Of a stretch of DNA of 5,165 nucleotides, positions 1 through 5,165 are shown one piece after another. Source of the stretch: Acidobacteriota bacterium (GTDB lineage: Bacteria > Acidobacteriota > Terriglobia > Versatilivoradales > Versatilivoraceae); NCBI GenBank assembly GCA_026706225.1, contig JAPOZE010000355.1, forward strand, positions 1 through 5,165, written 5' to 3'. Numbering within the stretch: position 1 is the first letter of the stretch; the number at the start of each line of letters is the position of its first letter. The position numbers were made by a program, and so were the translations under genes. Below the pieces are notes generated by a model. It did no database searches. It had not been told where the DNA came from and was given only the letters and a program-made list of their open reading frames with translations.

Positions 1-208
1 CCTGGGCCTCTTCCGGAGAACGAGCCAGGCGGACCCCTCCTCCTTTCCCGCGTCCACCGGCGTGAATTTGAGCCTTGACCACCACCAGTCCGCCCAACTC
101 GCCGGCGATTTCCCGGGCTTTCGCACCGGTGTCCGCCACCTTGCCCCGGGGCACGGGGACTCCGTGGTCGCTGAGGATTTTCTTGGCCTGGTACTCGTGG
201 ATCTTCAT
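1..208 (-). CDS. sucC: Succinyl-CoA ligase (ADP/GDP-forming) subunit beta, N-terminal part, cut by window edge
   Basis: Reading the minus strand from an ATG at 208-206 gives 69 codons that run off the left edge. The protein opens with [12 protein letters not shown], the classical start of the SucC family, and continues with [14 protein letters not shown] at about residues 45-58. This is the glycine-rich nucleotide-binding loop of the ATP-grasp domain; the lysine at residue 45 matches the nucleotide-contacting lysine near position 46 in E. coli SucC. The family is normally about 390 residues, so roughly a sixth is present. SucC pairs with SucD in the cytoplasm to convert succinyl-CoA to succinate with substrate-level NTP formation in the TCA cycle; sucD would be expected just beyond the left edge. 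No clear Shine-Dalgarno precedes the ATG. A good promoter at 269-296 suggests its own transcript. Malate-CoA ligase beta is homologous and cannot be fully excluded from the N-terminus alone. Confidence 0.93.
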   Translation of the reverse strand, partial: MKIHEYQAKKILSDHGVPVPRGKVADTGAKAREIAGELGGLVVVKAQIHAGGRGKGGGVRLARSPEEAQ

Positions 209-268
209 GGTGGAACGTCCGGGGACGGGTGTCGAACGGGAATGCCGAGCCTGCCTCGAAAGCGCCCA

Positions 269-296
269 AGTATATCGGAAGCGGCCGCCAATTCAA
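269..296 (-). promoter_or_regulatory. Predicted sigma-70-type promoter of sucC
   Basis: On the minus strand a -35 element TTGAAT (296-291, 4 of 6 to consensus) is followed after a 16-nt spacer by a -10 element TATACT (274-269, 5 of 6). Transcription would begin near 262, leaving a leader of about 54 nt before the sucC ATG at 208. It is the best promoter match I found by eye in the non-coding DNA, and it sits where sucC would need its own start. This is a reading by eye against the consensus, with no experimental support. Confidence 0.55.
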
Positions 297-363
297 ACAT
301 GGGTAGTGCCTGATCCTGGCAGGTGAATCATTCAATGCAAGAACAGCCGACCGTTAGTAAAGA

Positions 364-430
364 CGAACCACGAATGAACACGAATCATCAATCCGTTTGT
401 TGGTGTTCATTTGTGTCCATTCGTGGTTCG
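364..430. repeat. Long imperfect hairpin made of a 10-bp periodic motif (REP/MITE-like)
   Basis: The arm at 364-385 and the reverse complement of 409-430 agree at 20 of 22 positions, with mismatches at arm positions 14 and 19, around a loop of about 23 nt. Each arm is itself periodic. The left arm reads CCACGAATGA then ACACGAATCA, and the right arm reads GTGTTCATTT, GTGTCCATTC, then GTGG, a spacing of exactly 10 bp. The composition differs from the neighbouring genes. From memory, runs of CACGAATGAACACGAAT occur as dispersed intergenic repeats in several environmental phyla, but I could not search for this. It lies about 95 nt after the DUF6941-like stop and could fold in RNA as a transcript end. 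Only a weak T-rich run (TCTTT) follows it on the minus strand, so it is not a typical intrinsic terminator. Confidence 0.75.
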
Positions 431-503
431 CCGTTCGCCTTCGCGGATTTCTTTCTTGTGCCTTGGTCGACGAGCCCCTCGATTGGTTTCCGGCAAGGGT
501 GGT

Positions 504-523
504 CCGAAGCCAACCGGATTCGG
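504..523 (-). terminator. Possible stem-loop at the end of the operon, without a U-tract
   Basis: Directly after the DUF6941-like stop, the minus strand reads CCGAATCC, GGTT, GGCTTCGG. The 8-bp arms have one mismatch and enclose a tetraloop. The position fits a transcript end or an mRNA-stabilising 3' hairpin, but no run of T follows, so intrinsic termination is doubtful. A 14-bp perfect palindrome (523-536, GGGTCAATTGACCC) overlaps its base and spans the stop codon. Confidence 0.3.
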
Positions 524-525
524 GG

Positions 526-966
526 TCAATTGACCCTCGTGCTGGAAGTCGGGGGCTTCTGGCTGGTGGTCGGAGGCTTCAAAACGTTCAACGGCAGCTC
601 CTTCACCATGAAGCCGTCGAGGTAGACCTGCAGAATGTGGGTCCCATATTCGGAGAAGCCCAGGTTGTTGAAGAGGGTTACGTTGTCGGCGAAGCTCCTC
701 GGGTCCAGCGAGAATACGGAGGGGCTGGTCTGCATGAGGGTCTTGCCGCGTCCGGGTGACAGCAGTTGAATCCGGGTCTCATGCCGACCCTGGCCCACCC
801 AGTGATTCAGTAGGGCGAAGCGGAGCACCGTGGAGGGCAGCGAAGGCAGGTAGATGTCCTGAAAGATTCCCATGATGCTGAGCTTGTTCCCGGCTTCCAG
901 GCGGACATCGTCGCAGAGAAGGGAATAGGAAAGGTGAACGTGTCCCGTTGGCGTCGGGGAATTCAT
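526..966 (-). CDS. DUF6941-like conserved protein of unknown function
   Basis: The 146-residue product has no signal peptide, membrane segment or known catalytic motif. The N-terminal half carries YSLLCDDVRLEAGNKLSIMG at about residues 14-33, followed by FQDIYLPSLPS, which resembles from memory the proteins grouped as DUF6941. The middle (residues 48-130) alternates hydrophobic and polar residues as in a beta-sandwich, for instance ETRIQLLSPG and THILQVYLDG. The C-terminal tail is rich in Pro, Thr and Ser and contains a 7-residue duplication (KPPTTSQ followed by KPPTSST). The start at 966 is the only ATG before the conserved segment; no Shine-Dalgarno is visible. The gene begins 66 nt after mpl and in the same frame: the intervening 22 codons contain no other stop and no ATG, GTG or TTG. 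It is probably co-transcribed with mpl, but nothing in the protein itself indicates a role in the cell wall. Confidence 0.82.
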   Translation of the reverse strand: MNSPTPTGHVHLSYSLLCDDVRLEAGNKLSIMGIFQDIYLPSLPSTVLRFALLNHWVGQGRHETRIQLLSPGRGKTLMQTSPSVFSLDPRSFADNVTLFNNLGFSEYGTHILQVYLDGFMVKELPLNVLKPPTTSQKPPTSSTRVN

Positions 967-1032
967 AGCGGGAGGGTAGCCGCCCGGGGAGCGAGAATGA
1001 TCACGGTGGCGCTGCTTCCGGTTCCCGGCCGC

Positions 1033-2451
1033 TCAATCCCGGGCGATCTCGGCCAGGAGCCTGGCGTGAATACCGTCGAAGCCGCCGTTGGACATGATCA
1101 CCACCTTGTCACCCGTTTGAAGGCGGGGGGCGATCTGTTGGACGATCTCGCCGGCCGTGGGAAAGCAGTGTGCGTCCTGGCCCTGCTTTCTCAGGTCCCG
1201 CACCAACCGGTCCAGGTCGAGCCGAAGGTCGGGGTCCAGCTTCTCGGGAGCAAAGATCGAGCACAATATTACGTGGTCGGCATCGGCGAAACAACGGGAA
1301 AATTGACTCTGAAACACCCGTCGGCGGGCCGTTGCGGACCGGGGTTCGAAAATCGCCCACACACGACTTTGGGGAAATTGGTTCCTGACGGCGGCCAGGG
1401 TGGCGGCAATGGCCGTGGGATGGTGGGCGAAATCGTCAAGGACGGTGATTCCGGCAGCCTCGCCGCGGATCTCCAGGCGTCGCTTCACGCTCTGGAAGGA
1501 GCCTAATCCCCGGGCGATGGCGTCCCGGGACAGGCCCAGCCGGTGAGCGCAGGCCAGGGCAGCCAGCGCGTTCCTGACGTTGAAGCTCCCGGCGAGTGGA
1601 ACCTCGAACCGGCCCCAGTCCCTGCCATCCTGAAGCGCCTGGAAGCGGGTGGACCGTTCCAGAAACCGGATGGAAGTCGCAGTCCATCGGGCTGCCCGGT
1701 CCAGTCCGAAGGAAATGACGTTGGTGGGCGAATCGGCGCTCAGCTTGCGAACCACCGGGTCGTCCCAGCCGGCAATCAATGCCCCCTTGGAAGGGATAAT
1801 GTTCAGCAATCGCCGGAAACTCTGTTGGACCGCCGAGAAATCGGGATAGATGTCGGCGTGGTCGTACTCGCAGTTGTTGAAGATGACCAAATCGGGCAAG
1901 TAGTGCAGGAATTTGGGTCCCTTGTCGAAGAAGGCGGTGTCGTATTCGTCTCCTTCGATCACGAAATGCTCTCCGTCGGACACCCGGAAGCTGGTGTTGA
2001 AGTTGCGGGCAATGCCCCCGATCAGAAAGGATGGCCGGAGTCCGGCGGACTCCAGCACCCAGGTCAGCAGGGCCGCCGTGGTGGTCTTGCCGTGAGTGCC
2101 CGCCACCACCACCGAGGTCTTCCCCCGAATAAAGACTTCCTTGAGAATTTCCGGCAGGGAGCGGTAGGGGATTTTCCCATCCAGCGTCGCCTCCACTTCC
2201 GGATTGCCCCGGGAGACCGCATTGCCGATCACCACCAGGTCGGGGCGGGGGCTGAGATGGGATTCGGAAAATCCCTCGAGGATGGCAATGCCCCGATCCT
2301 GCAGGAAGGTGGACATGGGAGGGTAGACACTCCGGTCCGAACCGGTGACGCGGAACCCCTTCTGCAGGAGCATGCCCGCCAGCGAGGCCATGGCCGTGCC
2401 GCAGATGCCGACCAGGTGGATGTGCCTGACGTCGCCGAGAATATCAACCAT
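1033..2451 (-). CDS. mpl: UDP-N-acetylmuramate:L-alanyl-gamma-D-glutamyl-meso-diaminopimelate ligase
   Basis: This Mur-ligase paralogue attaches recycled tripeptide (L-Ala-D-Glu-mDAP) to UDP-MurNAc using ATP, in the cytoplasm, returning murein peptide to cell-wall synthesis. Counted from the ATG at 2451 (472 residues; E. coli Mpl has about 457), the landmarks are HIHLVGICGTAMASLAGM (10-27) for UDP binding, the P-loop GTHGKTTT (118-125), EGDEYDTAFFDKGPKF (166-181), NNCEYDHADIY (192-202), AGSFNVRNALAA (287-298), LDDFAHHPTAI (338-348), EPRSATARRRVFQ (369-381) and VIMSNGGFDGIH (451-462). The DEYDTAFFDK, DDFAHHPTAI and SNGGFDGIH segments are typical of Mpl and separate it from MurC. An in-frame ATG at 2523 would add 24 poorly conserved residues and abut the ldcA stop. 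I prefer 2451 because GGAGA lies 9 nt upstream and family members begin close to the HIHLVGICG segment. Confidence 0.95.
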   Translation of the reverse strand: MVDILGDVRHIHLVGICGTAMASLAGMLLQKGFRVTGSDRSVYPPMSTFLQDRGIAILEGFSESHLSPRPDLVVIGNAVSRGNPEVEATLDGKIPYRSLPEILKEVFIRGKTSVVVAGTHGKTTTAALLTWVLESAGLRPSFLIGGIARNFNTSFRVSDGEHFVIEGDEYDTAFFDKGPKFLHYLPDLVIFNNCEYDHADIYPDFSAVQQSFRRLLNIIPSKGALIAGWDDPVVRKLSADSPTNVISFGLDRAARWTATSIRFLERSTRFQALQDGRDWGRFEVPLAGSFNVRNALAALACAHRLGLSRDAIARGLGSFQSVKRRLEIRGEAAGITVLDDFAHHPTAIAATLAAVRNQFPQSRVWAIFEPRSATARRRVFQSQFSRCFADADHVILCSIFAPEKLDPDLRLDLDRLVRDLRKQGQDAHCFPTAGEIVQQIAPRLQTGDKVVIMSNGGFDGIHARLLAEIARD

Positions 2452-2523
2452 CGGCAGATTTCTCCATTGGGGTGGTCGATTGGGTGGAGCCATTCCTCCG
2501 GTAGAGAAGGGAGTGGCCGGCAT

Positions 2524-3447
2524 TCATCCTGTGGCCACGGCTGCTTCCTCGAACTGGAGCCAGCGCTCCCCGGCATCCAGTCGAGCCTCCACGCCGAAGG
2601 GAAGGGTCAGGCACCCGCTGCTGGTGTGTCCGGAATGCAGTCCGTACCAGATGGGGACCTGGAACTCCTGCAACAGGCTCAGGACAATCTCCGGTATGCC
2701 CGGCGCCTGCCCGGCCTGTCCGCGGTCGAGCATCTCGCCGAAGACGAAGCCCCGAACCCCCTCCAGCTTTCCTGCCAGCTTGAGTTGCATCAACATCCGG
2801 TCCACCTGGTAGGGCTTGGCGTTGATGTCCTCCACAAAGAGAATCCTGTCCTGAGACTGCAATTCGTAGGGCGTGCCCAGGGAGGCGACCAGAAGGGACA
2901 GGCATCCTCCGGTCAAGCGCCCGCGAGCGGTTCCGGCTTGGAGAGTCAGGCTTTCGGGGGAGTGGAGCCTCCGGCCGGGCCGAGTGGCGGTCAGACAGTC
3001 CAGCAGGCTGTCGCGATTATAGCTGGGCTCCCCTTGGGCGAACTCCCAGGCGACCATAGGTCCGTGGAAGCAGACCAGGCCGCACTGGTTTTCCAGGAAT
3101 TGCAGCAGGACGGTGACATCGCTGTAGCCCATGAAAATCTTGGGATGGGCCTGCAGGGTCACCGGATCCAGCAGTTCCAGCAGGTATTGGCAGCCGTAGC
3201 CGCCCCGGGCGCAAAAAATCGCCTTCACCTCGGGGTCGGTGAACAGATTGACCAGCGACTCTGCCCGTTGCCGGTGGGAGCCGGCAAAGTAGCGGTGCCT
3301 GGAAAAGACGGAGTCGTCGTAGCGTACCCGGTAGCCCAGTCTCCGGATCTCCGAGATCCCGCGCAGCAGGTCCTCGCGCTGGACGCACCCCGCCGGGGCT
3401 GTAATGCCGACCGTGTCCCCGGGTTGAAGCGGCTTGGCTTTCTGCAT
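2524..3447 (-). CDS. ldcA: Muramoyltetrapeptide (LD-)carboxypeptidase, peptidase family S66
   Basis: The enzyme removes the terminal D-alanine from L-Ala-D-Glu-mDAP-D-Ala murein tetrapeptide in the cytoplasm during peptidoglycan recycling. The 307-residue length is typical of the family. The N-terminal domain has PLQPGDTVGITAPAG (6-20) and IFCARGGYGCQYLLELLD (77-94). The nucleophile is Ser109 in MGYSDVTVLL, and the other two members of the Ser-Glu-His triad are probably Glu206 in FVEDINAKPYQVDRML and His274 in GHTSSGCLTLPFG. No signal peptide is present, fitting a cytosolic role. The ATG lies 4 nt after the chelatase stop and lacks a good Shine-Dalgarno, so translation is probably coupled. 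Its TGA stop directly abuts an in-frame mpl ATG. The downstream Mpl uses the tripeptide this enzyme produces, which supports the LdcA assignment over other S66 members such as microcin-C resistance MccF proteins. Confidence 0.93.
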   Translation of the reverse strand: MQKAKPLQPGDTVGITAPAGCVQREDLLRGISEIRRLGYRVRYDDSVFSRHRYFAGSHRQRAESLVNLFTDPEVKAIFCARGGYGCQYLLELLDPVTLQAHPKIFMGYSDVTVLLQFLENQCGLVCFHGPMVAWEFAQGEPSYNRDSLLDCLTATRPGRRLHSPESLTLQAGTARGRLTGGCLSLLVASLGTPYELQSQDRILFVEDINAKPYQVDRMLMQLKLAGKLEGVRGFVFGEMLDRGQAGQAPGIPEIVLSLLQEFQVPIWYGLHSGHTSSGCLTLPFGVEARLDAGERWLQFEEAAVATG

Positions 3448-3451
3448 CGGT

Positions 3452-3835
3452 TTAGCGGCGGAGGATTCCTGCCTCCCTGATTCGCTCCAGGATCAGCTCT
3501 CCCATTTTGGGATGGGGCCCCAGCGGTGCGCTGAGGCGAATGGTGATCCGGGGGTGGTTTCGGGCTGCTTCCCGAATCATCCGGGGAATGTCGCTGGTGG
3601 AGTGTCTCCCCGGACCCAGGAAGTAGGGCTGGACCACGATCGCGTCCGCCCCGGCCTCCACACAGGTCTCGAACCCCTGTTGGATGGTGGGCTCCGCCAA
3701 TTCCATATGGGCGTGCTGGACAATCAGGAAACGAGACTTCTCCCGCACCATTGCCGCAACCTGGCGCACCACTCGATTGGCGTCGGGCCGGCGGCTTCCA
3801 TGGTCGATTATCAGAAGTCCCGTCTTGTCAGCCAT
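3452..3835 (-). CDS. Short CbiX/SirB-type sirohydrochlorin chelatase
   Basis: The 127-residue protein is a single chelatase half-domain, the size of the archaeal-style short CbiX, which acts as a homodimer. Such class II chelatases insert cobalt, iron or nickel into sirohydrochlorin on the way to cobalamin, siroheme or coenzyme F430. Landmarks are GLLIIDHGSRRPDAN (6-20) with the metal-binding His12, AHMELAEPTI (42-51) with Glu45, QPYFLGPGRHSTSDIP (69-84) with the second metal-binding His78, and LGPHPKMGELILERI (105-119). It starts 1 nt after the dehydrogenase stop, with AAGGA about 11 nt upstream inside the preceding gene, so translation is probably coupled. No other tetrapyrrole gene is in the window, so the metal and end product (cobalt for B12 or iron for siroheme) cannot be told, and I give no gene symbol. 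Confidence 0.9.
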   Translation of the reverse strand: MADKTGLLIIDHGSRRPDANRVVRQVAAMVREKSRFLIVQHAHMELAEPTIQQGFETCVEAGADAIVVQPYFLGPGRHSTSDIPRMIREAARNHPRITIRLSAPLGPHPKMGELILERIREAGILRR

Positions 3836-3836
3836 T

Positions 3837-4994
3837 TCAGGATCGATCCTTTAGCACGGCCCGGGCGATGGTCTCGAGCTGCATGAATGAGGTCCCTTCG
3901 TAGATCTTGCCGATCTTGGCATCCCGGTAGAATTTCTCGACCGGGTAGTCCCGGGTATAGCCGTAACCTCCAAAGATCTCGATCACCTCAGAGGCAATCC
4001 GCTCGGCCACCTGAGAGGCGTAGTACTTGGCCATGGCCGCCTCCTTCAGGAACGGTGTGCCGGCGTCTTTCATCCGGGCCGCGTTGTAGGTCAGCAGGCG
4101 GGCCGCTTCCAGCTCGGTCGAGAGCTGGGCGATCTGGAAGCGTATCGCTTGAAACTTGGAGAGTGATTGCCCGAACTGCTGCCGCTCTCCGGCGTAGCGG
4201 GTTGCCTGTTCGAGCGCTCCCGCGGCCAGCCCGATCATTTGCGCGGCGATTCCGATTCTGCCTTCATTGAGGGTTTCAATGGAGACCTTGTAACCCTTGC
4301 CGCGCTGGCCCAGGACATTTTCCGCAGGAACCCGACAATGGTCCAGCACCAGCTCGCAGGTGCTGCTGGCGCGGATGCCCAGCTTTTCTTCCTTCTTGCC
4401 CACCGAAAATCCGGGGAAGTCCTTCTCGATGAGAAACGCGGTGATTCCCCGATATCCCAGGGCGGGGTCCAGGGTTGCGAACAGAATAAAGAGGTCGGCC
4501 TCCAGGGCATTGGTGGTCCAGAGCTTCTGGCCGCTCAGGAAAAAGGCTCCGTCCTTTTCCACCGCCCGCGTTCGGAGTGCAAAGGCATCGCTGCCGGCGC
4601 CCGCCTCCGACAGCGCGTAGGCCCCCACCGAGCCGTTGGCCAAACGGGAAAGGTAACGGGTTTTTTGCGTCTGGTTGCCCCAGTTGAGCAGGGCATTGTT
4701 GACCAGAGTATTCTGGACATCCACGATGACGGCGGCAGACGGGTCTACCCGGGACAGCTCTTCCACCGCCAGGACGGACATGAAAAAACTGCCCTCGGCT
4801 CCCCCCCACTGCTGGGGAATCTGAATTCCCATCAGGTTCAATTCGAAGAACTGCCGCAACAGATCGGGGTCGAATTTCTCCCGCTCGTCCATTTCCTTGA
4901 CACGGGGGCCGATCTCGGATCGCGCAAAGTCGCGAACGGCATCCCGAAACAACTCCTCCTCGTCCGTCAATTGCGTCAGGGCTTGACTGTTCAT
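3837..4994 (-). CDS. Acyl-CoA dehydrogenase, short/branched-chain (ACADSB-like) type
   Basis: This FAD enzyme introduces the alpha-beta double bond into acyl-CoA thioesters and passes electrons to electron-transfer flavoprotein. From the ATG at 4994 the product is 385 residues, the usual length. It contains ALSEAGAGSDAFA (127-139), matching acyl-CoA dehydrogenase signature 1; KLGIRASSTCELVLD (204-218); LNEGRIGIAAQMIGLA (242-257); QFGQSLSKFQAIRFQIA (273-289); EIFGGYGYTRDYPVEKFYRD (339-358), matching signature 2; and KIYEGTSFMQLETIAR (363-378), in which Glu366 is the expected catalytic base. Segments such as RASSTC, NEGRIGIAAQM and LEAARLLTYNAAR resemble human short/branched-chain (2-methylbutyryl-CoA) dehydrogenase, suggesting isoleucine or short-chain acyl-CoA oxidation; the substrate is inferred. 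A GTG at 5102 would add 36 residues rich in Arg and Pro, unlike the family, so I chose the ATG, although its nearest AGGAG lies about 14 nt away. Confidence 0.93.
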   Translation of the reverse strand: MNSQALTQLTDEEELFRDAVRDFARSEIGPRVKEMDEREKFDPDLLRQFFELNLMGIQIPQQWGGAEGSFFMSVLAVEELSRVDPSAAVIVDVQNTLVNNALLNWGNQTQKTRYLSRLANGSVGAYALSEAGAGSDAFALRTRAVEKDGAFFLSGQKLWTTNALEADLFILFATLDPALGYRGITAFLIEKDFPGFSVGKKEEKLGIRASSTCELVLDHCRVPAENVLGQRGKGYKVSIETLNEGRIGIAAQMIGLAAGALEQATRYAGERQQFGQSLSKFQAIRFQIAQLSTELEAARLLTYNAARMKDAGTPFLKEAAMAKYYASQVAERIASEVIEIFGGYGYTRDYPVEKFYRDAKIGKIYEGTSFMQLETIARAVLKDRS

Positions 4995-5111
4995 CTGAGA
5001 AGCGGGAACTCCTGGATTTGAGATCGGCCGGTCGGCCCGAGAGGAGCCGGCATTCACCCCGCGATCGGCGACGCTCAACGCCGGCCGCTTCCGTTCCCTC
5101 ACGGCCTTGTT

Positions 5112-5165
5112 TCAGATGGGCAGCGGCGTCCGGTGGCGATGGAGGAAGTCCAGGGTCACGCCATT
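5112..5165 (-). CDS. Possible C-terminal tail of an upstream gene, cut by window edge
   Basis: The minus strand is open from the right edge for 17 codons, reading NGVTLDFLHRHRTPLPI, and ends in TGA at 5114-5112. The residue mix looks protein-like and the strand and position fit the preceding gene of the same operon, ending 117 nt before the dehydrogenase ATG. Seventeen residues are too few to name a family, and chance openness is possible in GC-rich DNA. Confidence 0.35.
   Translation of the reverse strand, partial: NGVTLDFLHRHRTPLPI

Larger units (their letters stand above)
209..525. other. Non-coding region between the DUF6941-like gene and sucC
   Basis: No reading frame here on either strand has a recognisable protein or a plausible ribosome binding site. 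The stretch holds three things that can be named: a GC-rich hairpin at 504-523 just after the DUF6941-like stop, a larger inverted repeat built of a 10-bp periodic motif at 364-430, and the sucC promoter at 269-296. The section around 340-430 is visibly richer in A and T than the surrounding genes. I saw no tRNA or riboswitch fold. Confidence 0.7.

Noticed and set aside
324..334. TGAATCATTCA, a small perfect inverted repeat upstream of the sucC promoter, as an operator
   Set aside because: Five-base arms are expected by chance at this scale and it lies about 28 nt upstream of the -35 box; nothing else supports regulator binding.
364..430. CRISPR-like array
   Set aside because: The repeated unit is only 10 bp with no spacers, and the two arms are inverted relative to each other, so it is a hairpin repeat.
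323..759. Overlapping plus-strand open frames through the hairpin region and the DUF6941-like gene
   Set aside because: They translate the periodic repeat and the antisense of a conserved gene, with no Shine-Dalgarno or domain.
1543..3480. A 645-codon open frame on the plus strand across mpl, ldcA and the end of the chelatase gene
   Set aside because: It runs antisense through real genes with complete family motifs, crosses gene boundaries, is rich in Gly, Gln and Pro, and has no recognisable domain. It is a by-product of high GC at third codon positions.
4167..5021. A 284-codon open frame on the plus strand opposite the acyl-CoA dehydrogenase
   Set aside because: It is antisense to a gene with both family signatures, and its translation shows no family resemblance.
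4995..5111. Promoter for the acyl-CoA dehydrogenase operon
   Set aside because: I looked for -35/-10 pairs on the minus strand and found only poor matches (for example TTGAGC with TGAATG), so I do not call one.

Overview
This is a GC-rich bacterial window in which every convincing gene lies on the minus strand, so it is best read from the right edge to the left. Six protein genes are well supported: a short/branched-chain-type acyl-CoA dehydrogenase, a small CbiX/SirB-type chelatase, an LD-carboxypeptidase (peptidase family S66), the murein-peptide ligase Mpl, a small DUF6941-like protein, and the N-terminal part of succinyl-CoA ligase beta (sucC), which is cut by the left edge. A 17-codon tail of another possible gene sits at the right edge. 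LdcA plus Mpl points to a Gram-negative-type bacterium that recycles meso-diaminopimelate muropeptides. The style of the proteins and the DUF6941-like gene would fit Acidobacteriota or a related phylum, but this is an inference from recalled family resemblance, not a demonstrated placement.

Layout on the minus strand: possible gene tail (5165-5112); acyl-CoA dehydrogenase (4994-3837); chelatase (3835-3452, 1 nt after the previous stop); LD-carboxypeptidase (3447-2524, 4 nt after the previous stop); mpl (2451-1033, although an upstream in-frame ATG directly abuts the ldcA stop); DUF6941-like gene (966-526, 66 nt after mpl). A non-coding stretch (209-525) follows. It holds a GC-rich hairpin just after the DUF6941-like stop, a larger hairpin built from a 10-bp periodic motif (364-430), and a good sigma-70-type promoter (269-296) that would start sucC as a separate transcription unit.

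The clearest functional pairing is ldcA-mpl. LD-carboxypeptidase trims the terminal D-alanine from recycled murein tetrapeptide, and Mpl ligates the resulting tripeptide to UDP-MurNAc, so the two adjacent genes encode consecutive recycling steps. The dehydrogenase and chelatase upstream look metabolically unrelated (branched-chain acyl-CoA oxidation, and metal insertion into sirohydrochlorin), although the tight spacing suggests co-transcription.

I did not find a convincing new defence, mobile or RNA system. The items most worth a second look are the periodic hairpin repeat, the uncharacterised DUF6941-like gene next to murein recycling, and the lone small chelatase inside this operon.
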